Assembly (NCBI RefSeq): GCF_008698235.1
Contig: NZ_PEBH01000010.1
Location: 64,531-128,530, forward strand
Length of the DNA: 64,000 nt
Reading direction: 5' to 3'
Source of the DNA: Bifidobacterium rousetti
GTDB taxonomy: Bacteria; Actinomycetota; Actinomycetes; Actinomycetales; Bifidobacteriaceae
The notes beneath the pieces are model-generated. The model had not been told where the DNA came from and ran no database searches. It saw only the letters and a program-made list of their open reading frames with translations. How positions within the stretch are numbered: position 1 is the stretch's first letter; each line of letters starts with the position of its first letter. The translations under genes were made by a program, and so were the position numbers. This document shows positions 27,539 to 36,093 of this stretch, piece after piece.

Positions 27539-28755
27539 TGAGCGCCGCAACCGCAACACCTGCTAAGAAAGAAGAGAAGGTCGGCCTGCTGGCCACCGTC
27601 GCCAACAACGCCCGCCAGTACGGCATCGTCGGCGCGCTGCTGGTCATCGTCGTCGCGTTCCAGATCCTGACCGGAGGCGTCCTGCTCAAGCCGAACTCCT
27701 TCGTGTCGTTGATCCAGCAGAACGCGTACGTGATCATCCTCGCCATCGGTATGGTGATGGTCATCATCGCCACGCACATCGATCTGTCCGTCGGCTCGCT
27801 GGTCGCCTTCATCGGCGGCGTGTGCGCCCTGCTCATGGAACGCCAGGGCGTCAACTGGATGGTCGCCATCCTCGTGGCCCTGATCGTCGGCCTCATCGTC
27901 GGCGTCTGGCAGGGCTTCTGGGTCGCCGTCGTCGGCATCCCGGGCTTCATCACCACGCTGGCCGGCATGCTCATCTTCCGTGGTCTCGCCACCGTCATCG
28001 TCGGCGAGTCCGTCCCGATCACCTCCCTCGAGTTCCGCGGCATCGCCCGTAACTACCTGCCGAACATCCTCGGCTGGTGGGGTCCGTTCGACGGTCTGAC
28101 GATCGTCCTCGGCATCCTGTGCATCGCCGCCTTCGCCTGGAGCCAGCTGCGCAAGCGCGCCCGCGTCGCCAAGGTCGGCCTCGTGCCCGAGCCGATGAGC
28201 CTGACGATCCTCAAGATCGTGCTCGCCACCATCGTCATCATCTTCGTGACCTACCTGCTCGCCTCCTCCGGCAACGCCGATCAGGGCGGCACCCCGATCA
28301 TGCTGGTCATCGTCGGCGTGCTCGTGTTCATCTACAACTTCATCCTGACCAAGACCGTGTTCGGACGCCACGTGTACGCCGTCGGCGGCAACCGCAAGGC
28401 CGCCATCCTCTCCGGCATCAACACCCGCCGCGTGGACTTCCTCCTGTTCGTCCACATGGGCTTCCTGTCCGCCGTCGCCGCGGTGTGCATGCTCTCCCGC
28501 CTCGCCTCGGCGACCGCCCAGGCCGGTATGGAGTTCGAGATGGACGCCATCGCCGCCTGCTTCATCGGTGGAACGGCCGTCACCGGTGGTATCGGCACCA
28601 TCCCGGGCGCCGTGGTCGGCGCCTTCGTGATGGGCGTCATCAACCAGGGCCTGTCCATCATGGGCGTCGACACCGCGGTCGTCAAGACCATCAAGGGCCT
28701 CGTGCTCCTGCTGGCCGTCGCCGTGGACATCATGTCCAAGAAGAAGAAGAGCTGA
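27538..28755 (+). CDS. gguB: Multiple-monosaccharide ABC transporter, permease (GguB-like)
   Basis: The 405-residue membrane protein matches the long single-permease type of the xylose/multiple-sugar group. It has ten or so hydrophobic segments, the conserved D-L-S-V-G-S-L-V-A-F near residue 80, and the C-terminal G-G-T-A-V-T-G-G-I-G-T loop that contacts the ATPase. It starts one base before the gguA stop ends, so translation is coupled. GGGAGGTGG lies just upstream. It is the last gene of the operon and is followed by a long hairpin at 28788-28838. Confidence 0.94.
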   Translation: MSAATATPAKKEEKVGLLATVANNARQYGIVGALLVIVVAFQILTGGVLLKPNSFVSLIQQNAYVIILAIGMVMVIIATHIDLSVGSLVAFIGGVCALLMERQGVNWMVAILVALIVGLIVGVWQGFWVAVVGIPGFITTLAGMLIFRGLATVIVGESVPITSLEFRGIARNYLPNILGWWGPFDGLTIVLGILCIAAFAWSQLRKRARVAKVGLVPEPMSLTILKIVLATIVIIFVTYLLASSGNADQGGTPIMLVIVGVLVFIYNFILTKTVFGRHVYAVGGNRKAAILSGINTRRVDFLLFVHMGFLSAVAAVCMLSRLASATAQAGMEFEMDAIAACFIGGTAVTGGIGTIPGAVVGAFVMGVINQGLSIMGVDTAVVKTIKGLVLLLAVAVDIMSKKKKS

Positions 28756-28787
28756 ACCGCCTGACTTCATCCCGCTCCTCCTCCTAG

Positions 28788-28838
28788 AATGGGGTCCGCG
28801 CTTATAGGGGCTTTCGGTCCCGGGGCGCGGACCCCATT
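28788..28838. terminator. Long perfect stem after gguB, probable terminator
   Basis: AATGGGGTCCGCGC (28788-28801) pairs perfectly with GCGCGGACCCCATT (28825-28838) around a 23-nt loop. It lies 33 bp after gguB. There is no T run, so it may instead protect the 3' end or attenuate. Confidence 0.65.
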
Positions 28839-28865
28839 CGCCGTATCAGAAGGGAACCGCACATC

Positions 28866-29138
28866 ATGAAACTCAACAAGCAATCGACCGCGCGCCTCTA
28901 CGCGCTCACCTGCGTGGCCTGCGTGGCCTGGCTCGTCCAGTCGCTCATGGAGGCCAACTCCGACGGCTCCCTGACCAACTGGGCCACCATCGTCTTCTCC
29001 CTGTGCCTGCTCGTCGTCATCGGATGGACCGGATACAACGCCATCATCGGCTGGAACGCCAAGGACGATGACGAGGACGACGGCGCGAACGGCGACGGCA
29101 AGAACGATGGCGTGAACGGCGGCGACGCCCGCAAATAG
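28866..29138 (+). CDS. Small membrane protein with acidic Asn/Gly/Asp-rich tail, unknown function
   Basis: This 90-residue protein has two predicted membrane helices (about residues 10-28 and 39-58) and a hydrophilic tail of Asp, Gly, Asn and Lys. Its first helix contains an exact 9-bp DNA duplication encoding C-V-A twice. AGAAGGGAA lies upstream of the ATG. I recognise no family. It lies 110 bp after gguB and 59 bp before glnE, in the same direction. Confidence 0.7.
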   Translation: MKLNKQSTARLYALTCVACVAWLVQSLMEANSDGSLTNWATIVFSLCLLVVIGWTGYNAIIGWNAKDDDEDDGANGDGKNDGVNGGDARK

Positions 29139-29197
29139 TCCGCACCGCGGACGCGACGTCCGCCGTGGCGCGTGCGTTCCGTGTACATTAGCTAAGT

Positions 29198-32100
29198 ATG
29201 AACGCAAGTGACGCCTTCCAGCCATCCGCGATGGACCTGATCCGAGCGGGATTGCAGAACCTCGACGAAGCCCGCGGCATGTTCGACCGTCTCAGGGCCG
29301 ATGGCGTGCCGTCCGACCGTCTGCGATTCGTCCTGAAGGCGCTCGCCGAGGCGTGCGACCCCGACGGCGCGCTCGCCAACCTCGTGAGCATCACCAACGC
29401 CGTGCAGAGCCAGGGGCGCGACTTCGACCGCATGGTGCCCGACGCGGCGGCCTTCGAACGGCTCATCACCGTGCTCGGCGTCTCCGACGAGCTCGGCAAG
29501 CTCATGCGCTTCCGCCCCGAACTGGTCGAGGCGGCGTCCACCGACGCCTGCAACAGCCACCTGTACACCCGCGAACAGCGCCGCGCCCACGTCCTGAAGG
29601 CCGTCGGCGCCGATCCCGGCGATCTAACCGCACCCGTCGCCACCAAGGAGCTCGCCGACGCCGCCACCGCGCTGCGCGGCACCTACCGCCGCCAGCTCGC
29701 CGCGATCATGGCGCAGGACGCCACCGCCGCCGATCCGTGCGCGATCCAGCCCACGATCAGCCGCGGCCTGTCCGATCTGGCGGACGCGGCCCTCGAAGGC
29801 GCGCTCGCCATCGCCCGCCACGAGGTCAAGGGAAGCGAGCATGTGCGCTTCGTCATCATCGGCATGGGCAAGCTCGGCGCCCAGGAACTGAACTACGTCT
29901 CCGACGTCGACCTCATCTACGCCGTCGAGCCGGCCGACAAGGAGATCGGGCGGCAAGAGCTGCTGCGCACCGGCACCAAGATGGCCACCACGCTGCAGCG
30001 CGTCTGCCAGTCCATCATCATGGGCGTCGCCGAACCCACCCTGTGGCAGATCGACGGGGGGCTTCGACCCGAAGGCAAGGACGGCCCGCTCGTGCGCACC
30101 ATCGAATCGCACGAGGGCTACTACCAGCAGTGGGCCGAGAACTGGGAGTTCCAGGCGCTGCTCAAGGCGCGGCCGGTGGCCGGCGACCCCGAGCTCGGCC
30201 GTCAGTACATGGAGATGACCCGCCCGTTCGTATGGACCGCCTCCAAGCGCGACAACTTCGTCTACGACTGCCAGCAGATGCGCAAACGCGTCGAGGACCT
30301 GATCCCCGCGCCGCTCAAGGACCGCGAGATCAAACTCGGGCGCGGCGGCCTGCGCGACGTCGAATTCACCGTGCAGATGCTCCAGCTCGTCCACGGGCGC
30401 TCCGACGAGACGCTGCGCACCCGCTCCACGCTCGAATCGCTGGCGAGGCTCGCCGAAGGCGGCTACGTCTCGCGCAAACAGGCGGCCCGGCTTTCCGCCG
30501 ACTACCGCTTCGAACGCGTGCTCGAACACCGCCAGCAGATGTGGGGGCTCAAGCGCACCCACCTGTTCCCGGATCTCGGCGCCACGGCGAACCTCGGCGG
30601 GCTCGAACGCAAGCGCGACGTCGACGTCGACGAGCTGAACCAGAACCAGGAGCTGCGCCGCGTGGCCCGCGCCTTCCGCATGCACCCCGAGGAGCTCGTC
30701 GAACGCTACGACGAGACCCGACGCGAGGTGCGCCACCTGCACCTCGACATCTACTATCGTCCGATGCTGCCCGTCTCCGCGCAGCTCGAGGACGACCAGA
30801 TCGACCTGAGCAAGACCGCCGCGCAGGAGCGTTTCAGCTCCATCGGCTTCGGCGACCCGGATGCCGCCATGCGCCACGTCGCCGCCCTGACCGCCGGCAT
30901 CGGACGGGCCGCCAAGATCAACCGCATCATCCTGCCCGCCGTGCTCGAATGGCTCGGACAAGGGCAGAACCCGGACATGGGCCTGCTCAACTGGCGCAAG
31001 CTCGAGGAGCACTTCGGCACCGAAAGCGAGTACCTCGGCTTCCTGCGCGACTCCAACTCCGCCGCCCAGCGCCTGTGCCATGTGCTGTCCAACTCCCGGT
31101 TCCTCGGCGACGCGCTCAACAAGTCGGTCGAATCGGTCACCTGGCTGGGCGACGACGATCGGCTCAAGGCGCGCACCCGCGAGAGTCTCGACGTGCAATG
31201 CCGCTCCTCGCTGGAACGCAACGCCGAGAACATCAACGACTTCGCCACCTCGATGCGCGCGATGCGCCGCCACGAGATCGAGCGCATCGGACTGGCATGG
31301 ATGAGCGGCGTGATGGACGACGCCGCCAGCCTCAAGGGCATGACCGACGTGTACGACGCGATCATCGAGGCGTCGCTCGAATGGGCGGTCCGCCGTCGCG
31401 TGCGCGAGGGCGGGCTGACGTCGGCGCCGGCCGCGCTCGCCGTCATCGGCATGGGACGGTACGGCGGGCGTGAGGTCAACTTCAGCTCCGACGCCGACGC
31501 GATCCTCATCTACCGTCCCACGGACGGGGCGCACGTCGACGAGGGGACGGCGAACCTGTTCGCGCGCAAGGTCGTCGAGGACCTGCGCGCCATCCTGCAG
31601 GGGCCCACCACGCTGGAGCCGCAGATCGAACTCGATCTGGACCTGCGCCCCGAGGGCAAAAACGGCCCGCTCGTGCGCTCCTACGCCTCCTGCGAGGAGT
31701 ACTACCGCTCGTGGGCGAGCACCTGGGAGCATCAGGCGCTGCTGCGCGCCCGGTACGCGGCCGGCGACAGGGAGCTCGCGCACGACTTCCTGACCAACAT
31801 CGCCGACCCGCTGCGCTACCCGCATGTGGACCTGACCGACACCGAGATCGGCGACATCCGCAAGCTCAAGGCGCGCATGGAGGCCGAACGCCTGCCGCGC
31901 GGCGTGCGCCGCGATCGTCACCTCAAGCTCGGCAAGGGCGGCCTGTCCGACGTCGAATGGACCGTGCAGCTCATGCAGCTCGAACACGCGGGCGACATCG
32001 CCGACCTGCGCGTCAACGGCACGCTGCCGGCGCTCGACGTGCTCGAGGCGCGCAAGATCATCTCCAAGGCCGACGCGTTCACCCTGCGACGCGCGTGGAC

Positions 32101-32308
32101 GATGTGCACGGCCGCGCGCAACGGCAACTACCTGTGGAGCGGCCGCGCGCGTCAGGCGGACATCCTGCCCGACGACATGTACTCGCTCGGCGGCATCGCC
32201 GTGTACCTCGGGTACGACGCGAATCGCGGGCAGCATTTCGAGAACGACCTGCTTGCGGTGATGCGCAAGGCGCGAGAAGTGGCCGAACGCCTGTTCTACG
32301 GCCGCTGA
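29198..32308 (+). CDS. glnE: Bifunctional glutamine synthetase adenylyltransferase/deadenylase
   Basis: This enzyme adds AMP to glutamine synthetase and removes it, according to nitrogen status. The 1036-residue protein has two nucleotidyltransferase domains. The first carries G-M-G-K-L-G-A-Q-E-L-N-Y-x-S-D-V-D (about 222-238) and the second G-M-G-R-Y-G-G-R-E-V-N-F-S-S-D-A-D (about 750-766), each with the paired metal-binding Asp residues. A helical PII-responsive region lies between. TACATT lies 8 nt before the ATG and no ribosome binding site is visible, so the mRNA may be leaderless. glnA is not in the window. Confidence 0.95.
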   Translation: MNASDAFQPSAMDLIRAGLQNLDEARGMFDRLRADGVPSDRLRFVLKALAEACDPDGALANLVSITNAVQSQGRDFDRMVPDAAAFERLITVLGVSDELGKLMRFRPELVEAASTDACNSHLYTREQRRAHVLKAVGADPGDLTAPVATKELADAATALRGTYRRQLAAIMAQDATAADPCAIQPTISRGLSDLADAALEGALAIARHEVKGSEHVRFVIIGMGKLGAQELNYVSDVDLIYAVEPADKEIGRQELLRTGTKMATTLQRVCQSIIMGVAEPTLWQIDGGLRPEGKDGPLVRTIESHEGYYQQWAENWEFQALLKARPVAGDPELGRQYMEMTRPFVWTASKRDNFVYDCQQMRKRVEDLIPAPLKDREIKLGRGGLRDVEFTVQMLQLVHGRSDETLRTRSTLESLARLAEGGYVSRKQAARLSADYRFERVLEHRQQMWGLKRTHLFPDLGATANLGGLERKRDVDVDELNQNQELRRVARAFRMHPEELVERYDETRREVRHLHLDIYYRPMLPVSAQLEDDQIDLSKTAAQERFSSIGFGDPDAAMRHVAALTAGIGRAAKINRIILPAVLEWLGQGQNPDMGLLNWRKLEEHFGTESEYLGFLRDSNSAAQRLCHVLSNSRFLGDALNKSVESVTWLGDDDRLKARTRESLDVQCRSSLERNAENINDFATSMRAMRRHEIERIGLAWMSGVMDDAASLKGMTDVYDAIIEASLEWAVRRRVREGGLTSAPAALAVIGMGRYGGREVNFSSDADAILIYRPTDGAHVDEGTANLFARKVVEDLRAILQGPTTLEPQIELDLDLRPEGKNGPLVRSYASCEEYYRSWASTWEHQALLRARYAAGDRELAHDFLTNIADPLRYPHVDLTDTEIGDIRKLKARMEAERLPRGVRRDRHLKLGKGGLSDVEWTVQLMQLEHAGDIADLRVNGTLPALDVLEARKIISKADAFTLRRAWTMCTAARNGNYLWSGRARQADILPDDMYSLGGIAVYLGYDANRGQHFENDLLAVMRKAREVAERLFYGR

Positions 32309-32328
32309 TCTTTCGGAAGGGGAGCAAC

Positions 32329-33225
32329 ATGGTGTCCAGCAAACTGGTGTTCATCGACATCGACGGCACGCTGGCCGACGAGAGGCACATCGTGCCCGAA
32401 TCGGCGGCGCTCGCATGCCGCGAGGCGCAGAAGAACGGCCACCGGCTGTTCATCTGCACCGGCCGGTCCATGCCGAAGATCGAGAAGAGCATCCTCGATC
32501 TGGGATTCGACGGCGTGGTGTCGGTCGCGGGCGCGCAGGCGAACATGGGCAGCAAGGTGCTGTTCCAGCGGTTCGTTCCGCCGGAGGCGATCGACGCGGC
32601 CGACAGGTACTTCCGCGAGCACCACATCGAGGCGTACCAATGGCAGGGCGCCGACGGCATGTACATCTCGGAGGGCTATCGCCGTCATCTCGAGGAGAAG
32701 GGATCGGCGTGGAACCGCGGCGAGTTCGCGCGGTTCTGGCATCGCCTTGATGAGATCGAGATCCCGTCGGGCTCCACGCTCGGACAGGTGATCCACGTGA
32801 GCAAGGGATCGTACTTCACCGGCCCCGACCCGGACGTGAGCTTCGAGGAGACGCGTCGCGACCTCGCCCCGTGGTTCGAAACCGTGCACGGCTCGTACGA
32901 CAAGATCTCGCCGAACAACGGCGAGCTGCTCATCAACGGCGTCGACAAGGGCACCGCCGTGCGCGAGGTGGCCGCGCGCCTCGGCTACGACATCGCCGAC
33001 ACGATCGCCATCGGCGACAGCGACAACGACACCGCGATGCTCAAGGCTGCCGGCACGTCCGTGGCGATGGGCAACGCGATCCACGGCATCAAGGACTTCT
33101 GCGACCTCGTCACCACCGACATCCACGACGACGGCCTGGCCAACGCGTTCCGCACGCTGGGGCTGACCGGTGACGGGGACGCCCGGAGCGATGATGCCGA
33201 AACTGATGGAAAGGACGGTCGATGA
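32329..33225 (+). CDS. Cof-type HAD-IIB hydrolase
   Basis: This 298-residue phosphatase has the nucleophile motif F-I-D-I-D-G-T-L (Asp10 and Asp12), the Thr motif I-C-T-G-R, and the metal-binding I-G-D-S-D-N-D near residue 228, in the Cof order with a C2 cap between. GGAAGGGGAG precedes the ATG at 32329, 20 bp after glnE. Related proteins lie at 36094 and 41802. The substrate is unknown; the family hydrolyses sugar phosphates and cofactor phosphates. Its stop overlaps the next gene's start (ATGA). Confidence 0.9.
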   Translation: MVSSKLVFIDIDGTLADERHIVPESAALACREAQKNGHRLFICTGRSMPKIEKSILDLGFDGVVSVAGAQANMGSKVLFQRFVPPEAIDAADRYFREHHIEAYQWQGADGMYISEGYRRHLEEKGSAWNRGEFARFWHRLDEIEIPSGSTLGQVIHVSKGSYFTGPDPDVSFEETRRDLAPWFETVHGSYDKISPNNGELLINGVDKGTAVREVAARLGYDIADTIAIGDSDNDTAMLKAAGTSVAMGNAIHGIKDFCDLVTTDIHDDGLANAFRTLGLTGDGDARSDDAETDGKDGR

Positions 33226-34007
33226 TGCCTGTTGCCGTTGCCCGCTGCGGGTCCGTGTCCGCGCTGACCCTGGGATTGCCGGTTTCGATGGCGGTGCCCG
33301 AAGCGAAGGGTGCGCTGCCCAAGGCGATGTTCCTCAAGCTGCCGATCTCAGCCAAGCTGAAGCAGCGGCTGAACACCGAGGTCGAGTCGATCACGATGCT
33401 CGCGCTGATGCGCCCGGCCAACACCGGTCTTGAGGCGGTCGCCGGCAGGATCCCGGAGGTGCTCGTCATCGGGCTGAAACTCACCGGCAAAACCGACGTG
33501 GTGCCGGCCGAGATCGTCGAGCTCATCTCGTCGATCCGCAGCAAGTCGGGCATCGTGTTCGTGTGCGTGCGGGACGTGCCGTTCGAGGGAACGACGCGCG
33601 AGGAGTGCGCGTTCGCGGTACGCCGCGCCGTGCCGGTCAAGCCGGGGCGGCCTGCGGTCGCGAAGGTGTACGCGGGGCGTTGGATGCCTGCCGGCGAGGC
33701 GCAGCTGGAGGTCGGGGTCGCCGGGGCCGCTGTCGCGGGAGATACGGACGATGCCGGTTCCGCGGAAGCCGTGCCCCGGACGATGGACACGCTGTGGCAT
33801 TCGCTGTGCGCGCAGGCCGTGCTGGGGGACGCGGACGGGACGGACCTTGATGCGCGCATCGCGCGGCGGGACCTGATCGCCCGGCTCAAGGCCGACGAGT
33901 CGAAGCTCTCACGCGACCACCAGCGCGCGAAGAACCCCGCGCAACGCAATGAGATCTACGCGAAGCTGCACAAGGTACGTGCGCAGATCGCGCAGATGGA
34001 GGGGTGA
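33222..34007 (+). CDS. DUF4391-like protein
   Basis: This 261-residue protein resembles DUF4391 members: an N-terminal alpha/beta region (L-P-K-A-M-F-L-K-L-P-I-S-A-K-L-K), a central V-L-V-I-G-L-K-L, and a C-terminal charged helix ending in A-Q-I-A-Q-M-E. The biochemical role of the family is not known. Homologues often lie beside restriction or DEAD-box helicase genes, but none are here. The start overlaps the stop of the upstream HAD gene by 4 nt, so the two are translated together. Family assignment comes from motif recall, not a search. Confidence 0.65.
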   Translation: MMPVAVARCGSVSALTLGLPVSMAVPEAKGALPKAMFLKLPISAKLKQRLNTEVESITMLALMRPANTGLEAVAGRIPEVLVIGLKLTGKTDVVPAEIVELISSIRSKSGIVFVCVRDVPFEGTTREECAFAVRRAVPVKPGRPAVAKVYAGRWMPAGEAQLEVGVAGAAVAGDTDDAGSAEAVPRTMDTLWHSLCAQAVLGDADGTDLDARIARRDLIARLKADESKLSRDHQRAKNPAQRNEIYAKLHKVRAQIAQMEG

Positions 34008-34124
34008 GTCGAGGTGGTCGGGTCCGGGGTCCGGGGTCTCTGGGTGGGGGCGCTGCCGGGCCCTTCGGCCTCGGCCTGTCTCGGTGGCTTTGGATGCCTT
34101 GGAGAACCGGGGCTTTGGGGCGCG

Positions 34125-34871
34125 TCACTTCGTGTCCGTGAGGAACGCGCGGATGTCGCGAATCTCCTCGTCGCGGATCGCGTGGCCCATCCCCGCATAC
34201 TCGCGGTAGGTGAGGTGTCCGGCGGACTCGAGGACGCGGCGGGCGTTGCGCTGATCGTCGAACGGGATCGTGTGGTCCTGGGAACCGTAGGCGAGCAGGA
34301 ACCGGGTGGGGGAGTCGAGTCGGGTGGTTTCCTCGCCCTTGAATGACGGGCTCATGAGGATGGCCGCGTCGAACGCGTCCGGATGCTCGAGAACGAGCCG
34401 ATAGGAGAGATAGCCGCCCTGCGAAAAGCCGATGAGGACCTTGCGACGGCCGGCGAACAGCGGGTTGTCGAGCAGCGGGACCAGCGTATCGCCGACGGCC
34501 GTGCACGCACGGCGCCGTTCTTCGACCCCGCAGCCGTCCGGATACCAGTACGCGCCGCCCATGTATGGCCGGTCGTAGGTGCCTCGGAACGAGAGATAGC
34601 TTGGGGTGGCGGTTACGGTTGAGGCCGCGGCGGACGGGTGCGGTCCGGTGACGTCGGAGGAGTCGTCGCCGTTGTCACCATTGTTATCGTCATCGTTGTC
34701 GCTATCGTTGTCGAGATCGCCATCGAGACCGCCGTCGGCGTAGACCGCGTCGATGATGCGGATCATCTCGCGCTCGTCGTTGCCGTACCCGTGGAACATG
34801 ATGAACAGCCGGTCGTCGAACGGCGATCCTGCCTGTGGAACATTGATCTGACTGGTCATACGCAGCTGCAT
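34125..34871 (-). CDS. Alpha/beta-hydrolase (carboxylesterase/phospholipase type) with an Asp/Asn-rich insertion
   Basis: The protein has about 248 residues. Near the N-terminus F-I-M-F-H-G-Y-G-N-D supplies the oxyanion loop, the nucleophile elbow is G-F-S-Q-G-G, and Y-G-S-Q-D-H-T-I-P and G-M-G-H-A-I supply the Asp and His of the triad. Between the first strand and the elbow is a low-complexity insertion of Asp, Asn and Gly (about residues 45-70) not usual for the family. No signal peptide is seen. I chose the ATG at 34871, eight bases after GGGAGG; an upstream ATG at 34892 is in frame. Confidence 0.85.
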   Translation of the reverse strand: MQLRMTSQINVPQAGSPFDDRLFIMFHGYGNDEREMIRIIDAVYADGGLDGDLDNDSDNDDDNNGDNGDDSSDVTGPHPSAAASTVTATPSYLSFRGTYDRPYMGGAYWYPDGCGVEERRRACTAVGDTLVPLLDNPLFAGRRKVLIGFSQGGYLSYRLVLEHPDAFDAAILMSPSFKGEETTRLDSPTRFLLAYGSQDHTIPFDDQRNARRVLESAGHLTYREYAGMGHAIRDEEIRDIRAFLTDTK

Positions 34872-34967
34872 CGTCGATCCTCCCTCGCCCATCGGCGTCG
34901 TTTCCGGTCCGTCTCGGGGGTCTTTCGATTCTCCTCGGATGTCGTTTCCGATCCGTCTCCAGTCTAG

Positions 34968-35166
34968 GCGTCAGGTTCTCTCGAAACGAGCCCGGTTCTC
35001 GAGAGAACCTGACGCTGAACCATTGTGAGCGACGGTTTTTCTCGAAACGAGGTCTGTTCTCGAGAGAACCCGTCGCTAGGTCGAGTCAAGCGACGGTTTC
35101 TCTCGAAACCGCCCAATTCCCCGAGAGAACCTGACGCTGAGCCGCCGTCAGCGACGGTTTCTCTCG
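34968..35166. repeat. 61-bp-period array of alternating inverted half-sites
   Basis: Seven 16-bp half-sites of the form GCG(TCAGG/ACGGT)TTCTCTCG alternate in orientation. Left arms start at 34968, 35029, 35090 and 35151; right arms start at 35000, 35061 and 35122. Gaps are exactly 16 and 13 bp in turn, giving three full 61-bp units and a half unit. The arms are conserved, while the loops and linkers have diverged in sequence but not in length. Confidence 0.9.
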
Positions 35167-35179
35167 AGACAAATCGATA

Positions 35180-35193
35180 TGTACGTTTGTACA
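35180..35193. promoter_or_regulatory. Palindrome TGTAC-GTTT-GTACA
   Basis: This perfect 5-bp inverted repeat with a 4-bp spacer lies between the half-site array and the GntR operator. It is a candidate binding site for another regulator of the gntR promoter. Confidence 0.5.
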
Positions 35194-35200
35194 CGCCGAC

Positions 35201-35242
35201 AACTTTGAGAAGTTCGAATAACTAGAGGTTGTGCGATATGAT
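35201..35242 (+). promoter_or_regulatory. gntR promoter with GntR-type operator
   Basis: AACTT-TGAG-AAGTT (35201-35214) runs into AAGTTCGAATAACT (35210-35223), the same core as in the PTS promoter. TATGAT at 35237-35242 is a plausible -10 box, and the operator covers the -35 position, consistent with autorepression. Confidence 0.6.
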
Positions 35243-35318
35243 GAATGTGGACGATGGCGCATGGTCGTAACCGGTTCGATGAGGATGCCGGCATGGGCCG
35301 ATCGTGAAGGAGGCGAGG

Positions 35319-36029
35319 ATGGCGCGCGACTATCAGGTGATTGTCGAACAGTTGCGATCGCGCATTCAAGCCGGTGAATTCGGCAGGAACGGCAAGCTGC
35401 CCACCGAGGAGCAGCTGATGGAGCAATATGGCGCAACGCGATACGGCGTGCGCAAGGCGCTGGGTTCACTGGCTGACATGGGCATCGTGTTCTCCATGCG
35501 AGGCAGCGGCGTCTATGTCCGTGACGGTCGGGAAGACAACGACTATATACCGATTTGTGACATGCGCGGGTTATCCTCGGAGTATCCGGGACGCAAGGTT
35601 CGATCCAGAGTTCGTGAACTGTCCATGTTGCGTGCGGATGCCAGGCTGGCAGAGAGGCTGCGTTGTACTGTTGGAACTCAGGTATGGAAAGTTGTCAGGG
35701 TGCGCTTGATCGATGGGGAGCCATGGTTTTTCGAGAAATCTTGGTTTCCCAAGGATGTGGTGCCGTATCTTGATCTGCACATAGCTGAAGGGTCGCTCTT
35801 CGGATATGCGCGCAATGTACTTGGACGGAACTTCGGATACGCCGATAGGGTGTTCGATGTGCATGAGCTTGATGCCGAAGAGGCCAAAGAGCTTGGTCTA
35901 CACGAGGGGGAGCTCGTCCCCCGTCTTGAATCTGAGGTATTTCTCGAAGACGGTAGAACTCTCAATTACTCGGTTCTGATCGGTGATCGTCGCAAAGTAC
36001 GTTTCTTCGCGAGATCATCAGTGGGGTGA
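35319..36029 (+). CDS. GntR-family transcriptional regulator (HutC/UTRA type), first of two
   Basis: This 236-residue protein has an N-terminal winged helix (L-R-S-R-I-Q-A-G-E-F ... L-P-T-E-E-Q-L-M-E-Q-Y-G-A-T-R-Y-G-V-R-K-A-L) and a C-terminal UTRA-like effector domain with the usual V-W-K-V-V-R-V-R and G-E-P-W-F-F-E-K-S. HutC-type members sense sugar phosphates. AAGGAGG precedes the ATG at 35319. It is followed by a HAD phosphatase and a second GntR gene. An operator resembling those in the PTS promoter lies in its own promoter. It is less GC-rich than its neighbours, suggesting transfer. Confidence 0.92.
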   Translation: MARDYQVIVEQLRSRIQAGEFGRNGKLPTEEQLMEQYGATRYGVRKALGSLADMGIVFSMRGSGVYVRDGREDNDYIPICDMRGLSSEYPGRKVRSRVRELSMLRADARLAERLRCTVGTQVWKVVRVRLIDGEPWFFEKSWFPKDVVPYLDLHIAEGSLFGYARNVLGRNFGYADRVFDVHELDAEEAKELGLHEGELVPRLESEVFLEDGRTLNYSVLIGDRRKVRFFARSSVG

Positions 36030-36093
36030 TCGGTAGAACGGGTTCCAGCGAGATCGACAGCAGAACGATATGACAAAGACGGAAGAGAAAACA

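Larger units (their letters stand above)
34872..35318. other. Divergent esterase / gntR region
   Basis: No gene is visible in these 447 bp. It holds the 61-bp-period half-site array (34968-35166), the palindrome at 35180-35193 and the GntR-type operator at 35201-35223, all between two divergently transcribed genes. Confidence 0.7.

Noticed and set aside
34968..35166. CRISPR array
   Set aside because: The 61-bp period is CRISPR-like, but the conserved parts are inverted pairs in alternating orientation, gaps are only 16 and 13 bp, and there are no cas genes in the window.
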